From Betaproteobacteria bacterium (GTDB lineage: Bacteria; Pseudomonadota; Gammaproteobacteria; Burkholderiales; Methylophilaceae), in contig VGHQ01000001.1 in NCBI GenBank assembly GCA_016868195.1, positions 124,001-188,000 of the forward strand: a DNA stretch of 64,000 nucleotides. The letters run 5' to 3'. Made by a program: the position numbers and the translations under genes. Below are positions 1 to 9,579 of this stretch, one piece after another; within the stretch, counting starts at the first letter, position 1; every line of letters starts with the position of its first letter. The notes under the pieces are model-generated. The model ran no database searches. It saw nothing but the letters and a program-made list of their open reading frames with translations, and was not told the origin of the DNA.

Positions 1-47
1 CTATTTTTGGAGCGCGTGCCGTAAAAACTCAAGGGGACGATAATTGA
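1..47 (+). CDS. C-terminal end of YggS/PLPBP-family PLP-binding protein (partial)
   Basis: Only the last 14 codons are present, entering from outside the window. They read IFGARAVKTQGDDN and then TGA at 45-47. The 'IFGAR' ending is typical of the YggS/PROSC family of pyridoxal-phosphate homeostasis proteins, and yggS directly upstream of proC is a very common bacterial arrangement. The stop codon overlaps the TTG start of proC, so the two genes are probably translationally coupled. The identification rests on this short tail plus context. Confidence 0.65.
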   Translation, partial: IFGARAVKTQGDDN

Positions 48-847
48 ATATTTGCTTTTTAGGTGGTGGAAATATGGCTTCTGCTATGATTAGCGGCCTA
101 TTAAACAAAAACTATTCCCCTGAGCTTATTCGAGTCATTGAATCTGATAGCAAAAAGAGATTGGATATTAAAACCAAATTTAATATTTTCTCAGAAGCAG
201 AATTTAAGAAAATAAATGAAGATGAAATTATTGTACTTGCAGTTAAACCTCAACAAACTGAATCTCTTCTCAAATCAATATCTCATCAAATTTCGCAACA
301 AATTATTTTATCGATTGCCGCAGGTATTCAAATAAAATCTATTGAAAAATGGACGAATGGACATAAAAACATTGTCCGCTCTATGCCTAACATGTGCGCT
401 CAAATTCAACTTGGCATTACAGCTCTTTTTACCCAAGAAACATTAGATAAAAAAAATAAAATGGCCATAGAAGAAATTGCAGGTGCTATTGGAAATTTTA
501 TATGGCTGGATGATGAATCTAAACTGGATGCAGTTACAGCTATTTCAGGAAGCGGCCCTGCTTATGTATTTTATTTCCTTAATGCATTCATTGAAGCAGC
601 TATCAAATTAGGTTTATCAAGAAATGAAGCTGAGAATTTATGCAGCAAAACCATGCTTGGCGCATCTCATTTGGCCAAAGACCAACTAAATAATCTTCAA
701 AATTTAATTACATCGGTAGCTTCAAAAGGTGGCACGACAGAAGAGGGATTAAATCAACTCGAGTCAAATAAATTAGATGAAGCACTTTTAAAAGCAACGC
801 GAGCTGCATATGAAAGATCGAAAAAACTTGGCTCAGAATTTAATTAA
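44..847 (+). CDS. proC: Pyrroline-5-carboxylate reductase
   Basis: Cytoplasmic enzyme for the last step of proline synthesis, reducing 1-pyrroline-5-carboxylate to proline with NAD(P)H. The 267-residue product has the usual length. It opens with the Rossmann dinucleotide loop GGGNMASAM (residues 7-15) and carries the family signature around 'AVTAISGSGPAYVFYF' and the C-terminal 'SKGGTTEEGL' motif. The start is TTG overlapping the stop of the upstream yggS-like gene, and no better ATG lies nearby. mnmA follows four bases after the stop. The other proline genes in the window, proA (35612) and proB (63760), are not linked to it. Confidence 0.95.
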   Translation: MNICFLGGGNMASAMISGLLNKNYSPELIRVIESDSKKRLDIKTKFNIFSEAEFKKINEDEIIVLAVKPQQTESLLKSISHQISQQIILSIAAGIQIKSIEKWTNGHKNIVRSMPNMCAQIQLGITALFTQETLDKKNKMAIEEIAGAIGNFIWLDDESKLDAVTAISGSGPAYVFYFLNAFIEAAIKLGLSRNEAENLCSKTMLGASHLAKDQLNNLQNLITSVASKGGTTEEGLNQLESNKLDEALLKATRAAYERSKKLGSEFN

Positions 848-851
848 TTAA

Positions 852-1979
852 ATGAAAAATAATACAGTGATTGTAGGTTTATCTGGCGGCGTTGATTCTT
901 CAGTGACTGCTTTGCTTTTAAAAAATCAGGGGTACAAAGTCGTTGGGCTCTTCATGAAAAATTGGGAAGATGACGATGATGACGAGTATTGTTCAAGCAA
1001 ACAAGATCTTTTAGACGCAGTATCTGTTGCCGATAAAATCGGCATTGATATTGAAGTCGTAAATTTCAGTAAAGAGTACAAAGAAAAAGTTTTTTCTGAG
1101 TTTATTAATGAAATTAAAAATGGCAGAACTCCGAATCCAGACATTTTATGTAATTCCGAAATTAAATTTAATGCATTTTTAAATCATGCCATTTCAATGG
1201 GTGCCGATAAAATTGCAACCGGGCATTACGCGCAAATTAAAGAAAATGATGGTCTATTTAGTCTGCTTAAAGCTGACGACTCAACTAAAGATCAAAGTTA
1301 TTTTCTATATCGACTCAACCAACACCAACTCTCAAAATCTATATTTCCTCTAGGCAACCTTCTTAAAAAAGATGTAAGAGAGATCGCCAAAAAAGAAGGT
1401 TTGCATAATAGTGAAAAAAAAGACTCAACTGGCATTTGTTTCATCGGTGAAAGGCCTTTTACTGAATTTTTAAATAAATATATAGAAAATTTGCCAGGGC
1501 CCATTAAAGACGAGCATGGTAAAAAGTTGGCGGAACATACAGGCCTTATGTTTTATACGCTTGGTCAAAGACAAGGATTAGGGATTGGCGGCTCAAAAAC
1601 AAGCAATGGAGAACCTTGGTTTGTTGTTGAGAAAAATATTCAAGAAAATACTCTTATTGTTGCGCAAGGGCATGGGCATCCTCTTTTATTTAAAGATGGA
1701 TTAACTGCAAAGAAAACACATTGGATACATGGGGCTTTGCCAAAAAAACATTGGGTATACGGTGCTAAAACGAGATATCGTCAACCTGATGCTCCTTGCG
1801 AAATTGATGCAATTACCGATGACTCTATTGAGATATTCTTTGGGCAAAAACAATGGGCCATTACCCCTGGACAGTCGGTAGTAGTCTATGAAAGTAATGT
1901 TTGCTTAGGTGGAGCTATTATTGAAAATGCTATAGATAAGGCTCAGGTATCGTTTTCTGAAAAGACGGTCGCTGCATAA
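852..1979 (+). CDS. mnmA: tRNA-specific 2-thiouridylase MnmA
   Basis: ATP-dependent enzyme that thiolates U34 at the wobble position of Lys, Glu and Gln tRNAs using sulfur relayed by a Tus-type system. The PP-loop SGGVDSS is at residues 11-17. The catalytic cysteine is C100 in '[10 protein letters not shown]', and the persulfide-forming partner is C196 in '[12 protein letters not shown]'. The acidic run '[10 protein letters not shown]' and the 375-residue length fit the family. Its last 50 bases overlap, antisense, the 3' end of the GST-like gene on the minus strand, so the two transcripts converge inside coding sequence. Confidence 0.97.
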   Translation: MKNNTVIVGLSGGVDSSVTALLLKNQGYKVVGLFMKNWEDDDDDEYCSSKQDLLDAVSVADKIGIDIEVVNFSKEYKEKVFSEFINEIKNGRTPNPDILCNSEIKFNAFLNHAISMGADKIATGHYAQIKENDGLFSLLKADDSTKDQSYFLYRLNQHQLSKSIFPLGNLLKKDVREIAKKEGLHNSEKKDSTGICFIGERPFTEFLNKYIENLPGPIKDEHGKKLAEHTGLMFYTLGQRQGLGIGGSKTSNGEPWFVVEKNIQENTLIVAQGHGHPLLFKDGLTAKKTHWIHGALPKKHWVYGAKTRYRQPDAPCEIDAITDDSIEIFFGQKQWAITPGQSVVVYESNVCLGGAIIENAIDKAQVSFSEKTVAA

Positions 1980-2541
1980 GCAATTCATAAAGATGATGTA
2001 AATTTAAATATTCTTTTTCAAAGTCAATTTCGGGGTATCTTAATTTAACATATCCTAAAGCACATCCAACTGCTATATCAGCGTAAGAAAATTTATTCTC
2101 CATGTAATATTTTTTGCCTTCCATTTCGCGATTCAGCCATTCCAAACTTAGTTTTATTTTTTTTATTTGCTTTTCAAAAAGATCAGCATTTTGTTGCGAA
2201 AGGGGCTTACGTTTTTCCAACATAATCGCTACAGCGGCATCGCATAATCCATCCGCTATGGCCTCCCATCTTTTGACTAATATTTTTTTTTCAAAATCGC
2301 TCGGTATTAAATAAGGCGGATCACTCTTATGATCAATATATTCAGCTATTATAGGTGAATCAAAAAAAGATACATCGTTTGCAATTAATGTAGGAACTTT
2401 TGCCAAAGGATTATATTCATGAATGGTACAATTTTTATCTGCAAGTACAACCTTCTCTAAAGCGACAAAGACTTTTTTTTCGCTAATCAGAACTCTTATC
2501 TTTCTTGCGTATGGGCTATTATTTGAATAAAAAAGCTTCAT
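1930..2541 (-). CDS. Glutathione S-transferase family protein (YibF-like)
   Basis: A 203-residue soluble protein with a thioredoxin-fold GST N-terminal domain (about residues 1-78: '[18 protein letters not shown]', with the conserved cis-Pro region 'AKVPTL' and '[10 protein letters not shown]') and a helical C-terminal domain ('[14 protein letters not shown]'). It resembles the YibF/GstB-like branch, whose substrates are poorly known, so no specific reaction can be assigned. It is monocistronic, convergent with mnmA and overlaps its end by 50 bases. Its start faces the nadC start across a 55-base gap that must hold both promoters. Confidence 0.85.
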   Translation of the reverse strand: MKLFYSNNSPYARKIRVLISEKKVFVALEKVVLADKNCTIHEYNPLAKVPTLIANDVSFFDSPIIAEYIDHKSDPPYLIPSDFEKKILVKRWEAIADGLCDAAVAIMLEKRKPLSQQNADLFEKQIKKIKLSLEWLNREMEGKKYYMENKFSYADIAVGCALGYVKLRYPEIDFEKEYLNLHHLYELLMQRPSFQKTIPEPYL

Positions 2542-2596
2542 GTATCTCTCGATTTAAAAAAACTAAATTTATTATAATTTGATAAGCTATTAGATT

Positions 2597-3463
2597 ATGC
2601 ATAGATCAAAAATAAATAAAAAAAATTTAAAGGAAGTCATACAAAAAAATATCGCTATAGCGCTTCAAGAAGATATAGGCAATATCGATTTATCTAGTGA
2701 ACTGATTGAAGAAAAATCTTCTGCAAAAGCATATGTTAAATCTAAAGATTCGGCTGTGATTTCTGGCATTCCCTGGTTTAATGCTACCTTCTTAATGCTG
2801 GACCCAAAGATCAAAATAAAGTGGTTTATTAAAGAAGGTGCGATTGTGAAAAAAAATCAAAGGCTTTGTGAGATTTATGGCAAAACAAAGCCTATTCTCA
2901 GCGGCGAAAGAGTAGCACTTAATTTCCTGCAAACCTTGTCTGCAACTTCTTCAATCACCCATCAATATGTCCAGGCTATAAAAAATACCCATGCAAAAAT
3001 ATTTGATACACGAAAAACAATACCGGGATTAAGAATTGCACAAAAGTATGCTGTCACTATAGGGGGTGGTAATAATCAACGTATGGGGCTCTTTGATCAA
3101 ATTCTTATTAAAGAAAATCATATTAAATCTTCAAAAAAAATGGATGATTTACTTTCGCTTTCTTTGAAATATGTAAAAAATAAAGACATTCAAATCGAGG
3201 TTGAAAACCTTAATCAGTTTGAGAAAGCTATAGAAATAGGTTTTAAAAATATATTGCTTGATAACTTTAGCATTAAAAATCTTAAAAAAGCTGTGCTTCT
3301 TAATAAAAAAAGAGCCGTTCTTGAAGCATCAGGAAATATCACACTAAAAAATGTTAAAAAAATTGCACTCACGGGTGTAAATAGAATCTCTCTGGGCTCG
3401 CTCACAAAAAATATCAAAGCAATTGATTTATCTATGAAAATAGAGACTTTTAAAAGTCTCTAA
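2597..3463 (+). CDS. nadC: Nicotinate-nucleotide pyrophosphorylase (carboxylating)
   Basis: Converts quinolinate and PRPP to nicotinate mononucleotide in de novo NAD synthesis. The 288-residue product shows the family signatures 'DTRKTIPGLR', 'KYAVTIGGGNNQRMGLFDQILIKENHI' (split around residue 155-175) and the C-terminal barrel glycine region 'LEASGNITLKN'. It has unusually many lysines, consistent with AT-rich coding. The last codons lie in a 22-bp perfect palindrome that runs into the ilvB leader. nadD, a later NAD gene, is far away at 36875. Confidence 0.95.
   Translation: MHRSKINKKNLKEVIQKNIAIALQEDIGNIDLSSELIEEKSSAKAYVKSKDSAVISGIPWFNATFLMLDPKIKIKWFIKEGAIVKKNQRLCEIYGKTKPILSGERVALNFLQTLSATSSITHQYVQAIKNTHAKIFDTRKTIPGLRIAQKYAVTIGGGNNQRMGLFDQILIKENHIKSSKKMDDLLSLSLKYVKNKDIQIEVENLNQFEKAIEIGFKNILLDNFSIKNLKKAVLLNKKRAVLEASGNITLKNVKKIALTGVNRISLGSLTKNIKAIDLSMKIETFKSL
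3441..3462 (+). terminator. Perfect 22-bp palindrome at nadC stop, possible terminator or operator
   Basis: The sequence TAGAGACTTTT is followed directly by its exact reverse complement AAAAGTCTCTA. It covers the last codons and the first two stop-codon bases of nadC. In RNA it could fold into a hairpin of about 8-9 bp with a small AU loop, but no U-run follows, so intrinsic termination is uncertain. It abuts TTGACC (3466-3471), a possible -35 element for ilvB, so a protein-binding operator is an equally good reading. Confidence 0.45.
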
Positions 3464-3536
3464 ACTTGACCAAATACGCTTAAAGCGCTAAGGTTGAGGG
3501 TTTATAGCTATCTCATTAATTACAATCAAGAATTCT

Positions 3537-5255
3537 ATGAGCTCAAACCACATTTCTGGGGCAGAAATTGTTATTCGTTGCCTTCACGAGGAAAAAGTCA
3601 AATTCGTTTTTGGCTATCCTGGAGGCGCCGTTCTTAATATTTACGATGCTGTTTTTCAGCAGAATAAATTTAAGCATGTCTTAGTTCGTCACGAACAAGC
3701 TGCGGTTCATGCAGCTGATGCATACTCTAGATCTACTGGAAAAGTAGGGGTTGCCCTTGTAACTTCAGGTCCTGGTGCTACCAATGCAGTAACTGGTATA
3801 GCTACCGCATACATGGACTCTATACCTATGGTGATCATTAGCGGTCAAGTTCCCACTTATGCTATAGGACAAGATGCCTTTCAGGAGTGTGACACGGTTG
3901 GTATTACTCGTCCTTGTGTAAAACATAATTTTTTAGTTAAAGATATTAAAGATATTGCATCAACAATGAAAAAAGCATTTTATGTTGCATCCAGCGGCAG
4001 GCCTGGCCCTGTTCTCGTTGATATACCAAAAGATATTACAGCCGAAAAATACGAATTTAGTTATCCAAAATCAGTGCATTTAAGATCTTATAACCCTATT
4101 ATTAAGGGTCATAGCGGTCAAATTAAAAAAGCATTATCGCTCCTTTTAAATGCGAAAAGACCAATGATCTATTCAGGTGGTGGCGTTGTATTAGGAGATG
4201 CCTCTTCACAATTATCCAAATTTGTTCGCACTATCGGATCCCCCATCACAAGTACACTTATGGGTTTGGGTGGCTTTCCAGCAAGCGATAAGCAGTTTCT
4301 CGGCATGTTAGGCATGCATGGCACTTATGAAGCTAATATGGCGATGCAAGAATGTGATGTATTGTTGGCTGTTGGTGCTCGTTTTGACGACAGGGTAATT
4401 GGTAATCCAGAACATTTTTTATCAAAACCAAAAACAATCATTCATATTGATATTGATCCATCATCTATTTCTAAAAGAGTAAAGATCGATATTCCTATCG
4501 TAGGCGATGTCGTTTCGATACTCACTGAACTCAATGATCTCTTGTCTAAAGAAAATATGAAACAAAACGCATATCTTAAACATTGGTTTAAAGATATTGA
4601 TCAATGGCGATCAATGAATTGTTTAAGCTTTAAAAATGATAAAAAACTTATTAAACCTCAATTTGTTATTCAAACATTACATAAAGTCACAAAGGGTGAT
4701 GCGTTTATAACTTCGGATGTCGGGCAGCACCAAATGTGGGCAGCGCAATATTATCCTTTTGACAAACCCAGAAGATGGATTAATTCGGGCGGGCTTGGAA
4801 CGATGGGTGTTGGCCTACCTTACGCGATGGGTGCTCAATTAGCACACCCTGATGCACAAGTTGCTTGCGTTACAGGCGAAGCTTCCATACAAATGTGTAT
4901 TCAAGAATTATCTACATGTAAGCAATTCCATTTGCCTATTAAGATCATTAATCTTAATAATCGTTACATGGGTATGGTAAGACAATGGCAAGAATTTTTT
5001 TATGGAAATCGTTATGCGGAGTCCTACATGGAAGCATTACCTGATTTTGTAAAATTAGCCGAATCCTATGGGCACGTTGGAATGAAGATTGAAAAACCTA
5101 GCGATGTTGAACCTGCTCTGAAAGAAGCTTTTAGCAATAAACTTAAAGAACGTTTAGTCTTTATGGACTTTATTACCGATCAAAAAGAAAATGTATTTCC
5201 AATGGTTCCTAATGGAAAAGGCTTGTCAGAAATGATTACAGCTGAGGATCTGTAA
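3537..5255 (+). CDS. ilvB: Acetolactate synthase large (catalytic) subunit
   Basis: ThDP-, Mg- and FAD-dependent enzyme condensing pyruvate to acetolactate or acetohydroxybutyrate, first committed step of valine/leucine/isoleucine synthesis. The 572 residues span the three expected domains. The catalytic ThDP glutamate is E53 ('RHEQAAVHAAD'), 'FGYPGGAVLN' is near residue 25, and the ThDP/Mg motif begins at residue 447. That motif reads GEAS rather than the usual GDGS. It is first in ilvB-ilvH-ilvC. Its 73-base leader contains no obvious leader peptide, so classic attenuation is not apparent. Confidence 0.97.
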   Translation: MSSNHISGAEIVIRCLHEEKVKFVFGYPGGAVLNIYDAVFQQNKFKHVLVRHEQAAVHAADAYSRSTGKVGVALVTSGPGATNAVTGIATAYMDSIPMVIISGQVPTYAIGQDAFQECDTVGITRPCVKHNFLVKDIKDIASTMKKAFYVASSGRPGPVLVDIPKDITAEKYEFSYPKSVHLRSYNPIIKGHSGQIKKALSLLLNAKRPMIYSGGGVVLGDASSQLSKFVRTIGSPITSTLMGLGGFPASDKQFLGMLGMHGTYEANMAMQECDVLLAVGARFDDRVIGNPEHFLSKPKTIIHIDIDPSSISKRVKIDIPIVGDVVSILTELNDLLSKENMKQNAYLKHWFKDIDQWRSMNCLSFKNDKKLIKPQFVIQTLHKVTKGDAFITSDVGQHQMWAAQYYPFDKPRRWINSGGLGTMGVGLPYAMGAQLAHPDAQVACVTGEASIQMCIQELSTCKQFHLPIKIINLNNRYMGMVRQWQEFFYGNRYAESYMEALPDFVKLAESYGHVGMKIEKPSDVEPALKEAFSNKLKERLVFMDFITDQKENVFPMVPNGKGLSEMITAEDL

Positions 5256-5747
5256 ATGAGACATATTATTTCTCTTTTGATGGAAAACGAGTCTGGGGCT
5301 TTATCAAGAGTGTCAGGGCTTTTTTCTGCAAGGGGTTATAACATTGAATCTTTAACTGTAGCGCCCACTGAGGACCCAACGCTATCAAGAATGACCATTG
5401 TAACTTCTGGTTCGGATGAAATTATTGAACAAATTATTAAGCAGTTAAATAAATTAATTGATATTGTAAAGGTGTTAGATCTTAATGATGGTCGATTCAT
5501 TGAACGAGAATTAATGATCGTTAAAGTAAAAGCGAATGCTCAATATCGAGATGAGATGAAAAGGATGTGCGATATTTTCAGAGGACGAATTATCGATGTT
5601 TCTGACAACTCTTTTACTATTGAGATAACAGGATCATCTAGTAAATTAGATGCTTATATTGAAAGTATTGATAAAGCGGCTATTTTAGAAATAGTGAGAA
5701 CTGGTGCGTCAGGTATTGGACGCGGTGATAGAATTTTAAAAGTATAA
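5256..5747 (+). CDS. ilvH: Acetolactate synthase small (regulatory) subunit
   Basis: Regulatory subunit that activates IlvB and confers feedback inhibition by valine. The 163-residue protein has the N-terminal ACT domain ('ISLLMENESGALSRVSGLFSA' spans about residues 5-25, then 'RGYNIESLTVAPTEDPTLSRMT') and the C-terminal ACT-like domain ending 'VRTGASGIGRG'. Its ATG follows the ilvB stop with no gap, indicating coupled translation and fixed stoichiometry. Confidence 0.97.
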   Translation: MRHIISLLMENESGALSRVSGLFSARGYNIESLTVAPTEDPTLSRMTIVTSGSDEIIEQIIKQLNKLIDIVKVLDLNDGRFIERELMIVKVKANAQYRDEMKRMCDIFRGRIIDVSDNSFTIEITGSSSKLDAYIESIDKAAILEIVRTGASGIGRGDRILKV

Positions 5748-5758
5748 ATTAAAACTGA

Positions 5759-6784
<1,026 letters not shown>

Positions 6785-6788
6785 TTTC

Positions 6789-7433
6789 GTGGTAAAAAAA
6801 ACTTACCCTATAATCGCTAGAGAAGGCTGGCCATTTCTAATAGTATCGATTGCTATATCAGCCTTCGTATTCAATATATGCGCTTTATGGTCGATTCCTC
6901 TTTGGATCATCTCGTTATTTATTTTGCAATTTTTTAGAGATCCAAAAAGAGAGGCACCTTCTAAGAAGAATATTGTGGTATCAGCGGCTGATGGCAAAGT
7001 AATTGTAATTGAAAAATGCAAAGACAATTATCTTAATAGACCTGCAATTAAAGTAAGCGTCTTTATGAATGTCTTCAATGTCCACTCGAACAAAAGCCCC
7101 GCCAAGTCAACCGTTATGAATAAATGGTATTTCCCGGGCAAATTCCTAAATGCAGCCTTATCAAAAGCATCATTAGAGAATGAAAGATGTGCACTTCATC
7201 TTAGAACTAAAGAAGGTTTTGATATCACTTGCGTTCAAATTGCAGGCTTAATTGCGAGAAGAATTTTATGCTATGTAAATAAAGGTGAAGTATTGGATGT
7301 TGGTGAAAGATATGGATTTATAAGATTTGGTTCACGTGTTGATTTATTCTTGCCTATCAATTCAAAGATAAAAGTTTCTCTTGGCGAAAAAGTTTTTAAT
7401 AGCGAAACCATTATTGCTGAATTAAAAAAATAA
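6789..7433 (+). CDS. psd: Phosphatidylserine decarboxylase proenzyme (short type)
   Basis: Membrane-associated pyruvoyl enzyme producing phosphatidylethanolamine. This is the short bacterial/archaeal form (214 residues). Two hydrophobic segments lie near the N-terminus (about 15-47), followed by 'FMNVFNVHSN' and the self-cleavage site 'RFGSRVD' (G181-S182), where Ser becomes the pyruvoyl group. The start is GTG four bases after ilvC. In related betaproteobacteria pssA usually follows psd, but here rppH converges one base after the stop, so pssA must be elsewhere. Confidence 0.93.
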   Translation: MVKKTYPIIAREGWPFLIVSIAISAFVFNICALWSIPLWIISLFILQFFRDPKREAPSKKNIVVSAADGKVIVIEKCKDNYLNRPAIKVSVFMNVFNVHSNKSPAKSTVMNKWYFPGKFLNAALSKASLENERCALHLRTKEGFDITCVQIAGLIARRILCYVNKGEVLDVGERYGFIRFGSRVDLFLPINSKIKVSLGEKVFNSETIIAELKK

Positions 7434-7434
7434 A

Positions 7435-7908
7435 TTAATTATCTATAAATAAACGAAGCTCATTTAAAGCTAATCTATAAACGTCCCTCTTAAATTCAAT
7501 CACCTCACTAAGAGGTAACCAGTAATCATGCCATCGCCATGCATCAAATTCAGGCTTTTTGGTGTTTCTCAAGAATATATCGGTATCTTGACCCTTCATT
7601 CTTAATAGATACCATATTTGTTTTTGACCTTTGTAAGTGCCTCTAAAATCTCTTCGAAGTAATTGTGATGGCACTTCGTATTTCAACCAGTCTTTTGTTC
7701 GGCCTAGTATTTCTACATGCTGCGGCTTTAATCCTACTTCTTCCATAAGCTCTCGATACATAGCCTGTTCTGGCGCCTCGCCTTTTTGAATGCCACCTTG
7801 AGGAAATTGCCAAGCATGTTCTTGTGCACGCTTTGCCCAAAAAACCTGATTCTCAGCATTACAAATTACAATACCAACATTGGGCCGATACCCATCTTTA
7901 TCAATCAT
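7435..7908 (-). CDS. rppH: RNA pyrophosphohydrolase (Nudix)
   Basis: Removes pyrophosphate from 5'-triphosphate mRNA ends, which triggers RNase E-dependent decay. The 157-residue protein begins '[15 protein letters not shown]', typical of RppH. It carries a full Nudix box at residues 38-60 (GG...GE...REL.EE.GL), including the REL and EEVGL metal-binding glutamates. The C-terminal '[13 protein letters not shown]' also fits. It converges with psd at one base distance and diverges from the YVTN-protein gene across 97 bases. Confidence 0.94.
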   Translation of the reverse strand: MIDKDGYRPNVGIVICNAENQVFWAKRAQEHAWQFPQGGIQKGEAPEQAMYRELMEEVGLKPQHVEILGRTKDWLKYEVPSQLLRRDFRGTYKGQKQIWYLLRMKGQDTDIFLRNTKKPEFDAWRWHDYWLPLSEVIEFKRDVYRLALNELRLFIDN

Positions 7909-8005
7909 AGAAATACCTTAAGATTAACTTCAGTTTTTTTATTGATTTAGTTTAATTAAAAGTCAGAATTAAAGCTAGAATCTATTAAAAAAAATTGAAA
8001 AAAAC

Positions 8006-8947
8006 ATGATTTTTAAAAATCTTATTTTAGTTATTTTATGTATATACCTTAGCGGATGTTTCAGCGCACCTATTGCCTATATTACTAATCAAGGCTCGAA
8101 TACAGTTAGTGTCGTTGACATCAAAAAGAAAAAAATTAAACAAGAAATTTCTGTAGGCAATGGTCCTGTAGGCATTGCTATTTCTCTAAAGCAATCTTAT
8201 GGCTATATTTCAAATGCCAATGATAGTTCTGTAAGTGTTTTAGATCTTCAACGTAATGAGGTTATTAAGACAATCAAACTTAACGGAACGCCAGTTGGAA
8301 TTACTAAATCTAGCAACGAAGACTATATCTTTGTGAGCGATTGGTTTAATAGCGAGATTTATGTAATCGAAACAAAATCTTTAGAGGTCATTAAAAAAAT
8401 GACTGTTGGCAAATCACCTTCCGGCATAATCTGTGACACTAAAGGGAAGTATCTTTTTATTTCCAATCGCGACGAAAATACAGTTGAAATATATAACCAA
8501 TCGGATTTAAATCTTGTTAATAAAATTAAAGTAGGCAAGCATCCCTACGGTGTATTTGTGAATAAAGACTTACTTTTTGTTGTTAACGTCTTAGATGACT
8601 CTATATCTATTGTGAATACCAGTTCATTTGCTTCAGAGACGATTAAGGTTGGTGATCATCCATATGGCGTGGTATCTGATTTAAATAATCATTTTGCCTT
8701 TGTCACAAATACTCAAGATGACAATATTAGCGTCATTGATCTTAAATCAAAAAATGAAGTCAAAAAGATTAAAGTGGGCGGAAATCCAGAAGGTATCGAT
8801 ATTAATGAGCAAAATAATATACTAATAACTTCTAATTGGAGAAGCGACTCAATTTCAATTATTGACTTAGAAAAACAAGAGTATCTCTATGACATTAAAA
8901 CGGGCAAGCAAAGTCGATCTTTTGGTCAATTTATTAAAATTGACTAA
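8006..8947 (+). CDS. YVTN-type beta-propeller lipoprotein
   Basis: A 313-residue exported protein with a lipobox 'YLSGC' placing the lipidated cysteine at residue 18. The rest is seven or so blade repeats of the YVTN family, each with a 'VVDIKKKK..., VGNGPVGIAIS'-like pattern (for example 'VGKSPSGI', 'VGKHPYGV', 'VGDHPYGV', 'VGGNPEGI'). Such propellers are periplasmic or surface-anchored binding scaffolds and are often found near PQQ-alcohol dehydrogenase genes. No catalytic residues can be named. The next gene, 62 bases on, is mxaD-like, which hints at a role in methanol oxidation. That link is inference. Confidence 0.85.
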   Translation: MIFKNLILVILCIYLSGCFSAPIAYITNQGSNTVSVVDIKKKKIKQEISVGNGPVGIAISLKQSYGYISNANDSSVSVLDLQRNEVIKTIKLNGTPVGITKSSNEDYIFVSDWFNSEIYVIETKSLEVIKKMTVGKSPSGIICDTKGKYLFISNRDENTVEIYNQSDLNLVNKIKVGKHPYGVFVNKDLLFVVNVLDDSISIVNTSSFASETIKVGDHPYGVVSDLNNHFAFVTNTQDDNISVIDLKSKNEVKKIKVGGNPEGIDINEQNNILITSNWRSDSISIIDLEKQEYLYDIKTGKQSRSFGQFIKID

Positions 8948-9009
8948 TATTATATATAAAAACAATTTATAATTAATTAGTTAATTAATCAATAAAGGCC
9001 TTAATTCAA

Positions 9010-9531
9010 ATGAAAAAAATTATTACCAGTATTTTGCTTATTTTTATATCTTTCAATATATTTGCTCACGGCCCATCGCCTCAAAAAGTTGAAAAGTCAA
9101 TTACAATCAATGCATCCCCTGATAAAGTTTGGGCAATTGTTAAAGATTTTGGTGCTGTTCAAAAATGGATACCCCTTGTAACTGATAGTAAAGTAGAAAA
9201 AAAAGGTGAAGATACAACAAGAATACTTGCATTAAAATCTGGAGGCAAAGTCATTGAGAGACTTAAAGGTATCGATGAAGAAGCCATGAAATTAAAATAT
9301 GAAATTGTAGAAGGTGCCATACCTGTGGCTGATTACAATTCATTTATTGTTGTAGCAAAAGGCTCAAATCCCAACCAATCGACTGTAACATGGGTTGGTC
9401 GTTTTTATAGGGTTTATAAACGCAACCCACCTATTCCAGCTGGTCAAGATGATGAAACAGCAGTAAAAGCTGTGACTGAAATTTATGATGCAGGACTTCC
9501 GGCACTTAAGAAATTAGCTGAAACCAAATAA
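9010..9531 (+). CDS. mxaD: MxaD-like SRPBCC periplasmic protein
   Basis: A 173-residue exported protein. The signal peptide is about residues 1-19 ('MKKIITSILLIFISFNIFA'), and the mature protein is a SRPBCC/START-like helix-grip domain ('KSITINASPDKVWAIVKDFGAVQKWIP'). The start 'HGPSPQKVEKSI' closely matches the family of MxaD, a periplasmic accessory protein of methanol dehydrogenase thought to aid its interaction with cytochrome cL. No mxaF/xoxF gene is in the window. Upstream, TATAAT at 8968-8973 could be a -10 box. A strong terminator follows the stop. Confidence 0.8.
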   Translation: MKKIITSILLIFISFNIFAHGPSPQKVEKSITINASPDKVWAIVKDFGAVQKWIPLVTDSKVEKKGEDTTRILALKSGGKVIERLKGIDEEAMKLKYEIVEGAIPVADYNSFIVVAKGSNPNQSTVTWVGRFYRVYKRNPPIPAGQDDETAVKAVTEIYDAGLPALKKLAETK

Positions 9532-9545
9532 TTTAATTTATTTAG

Positions 9546-9575
9546 AAAAAAGCAGAATTTAATTCTGCTTTTTTT
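9546..9575 (+). terminator. Rho-independent terminator after mxaD
   Basis: The stem AGCAGAAT (9551-9558), loop TTA and ATTCTGCT (9562-9569) form a hairpin flanked by an A-run upstream and a T-run downstream. It is a classic intrinsic terminator. The symmetric A/T flanks mean it could act in both directions, but genes on both sides run on plus. It lies only a few bases before the start of the esterase gene. Confidence 0.9.
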
Positions 9576-9579
9576 ATTT

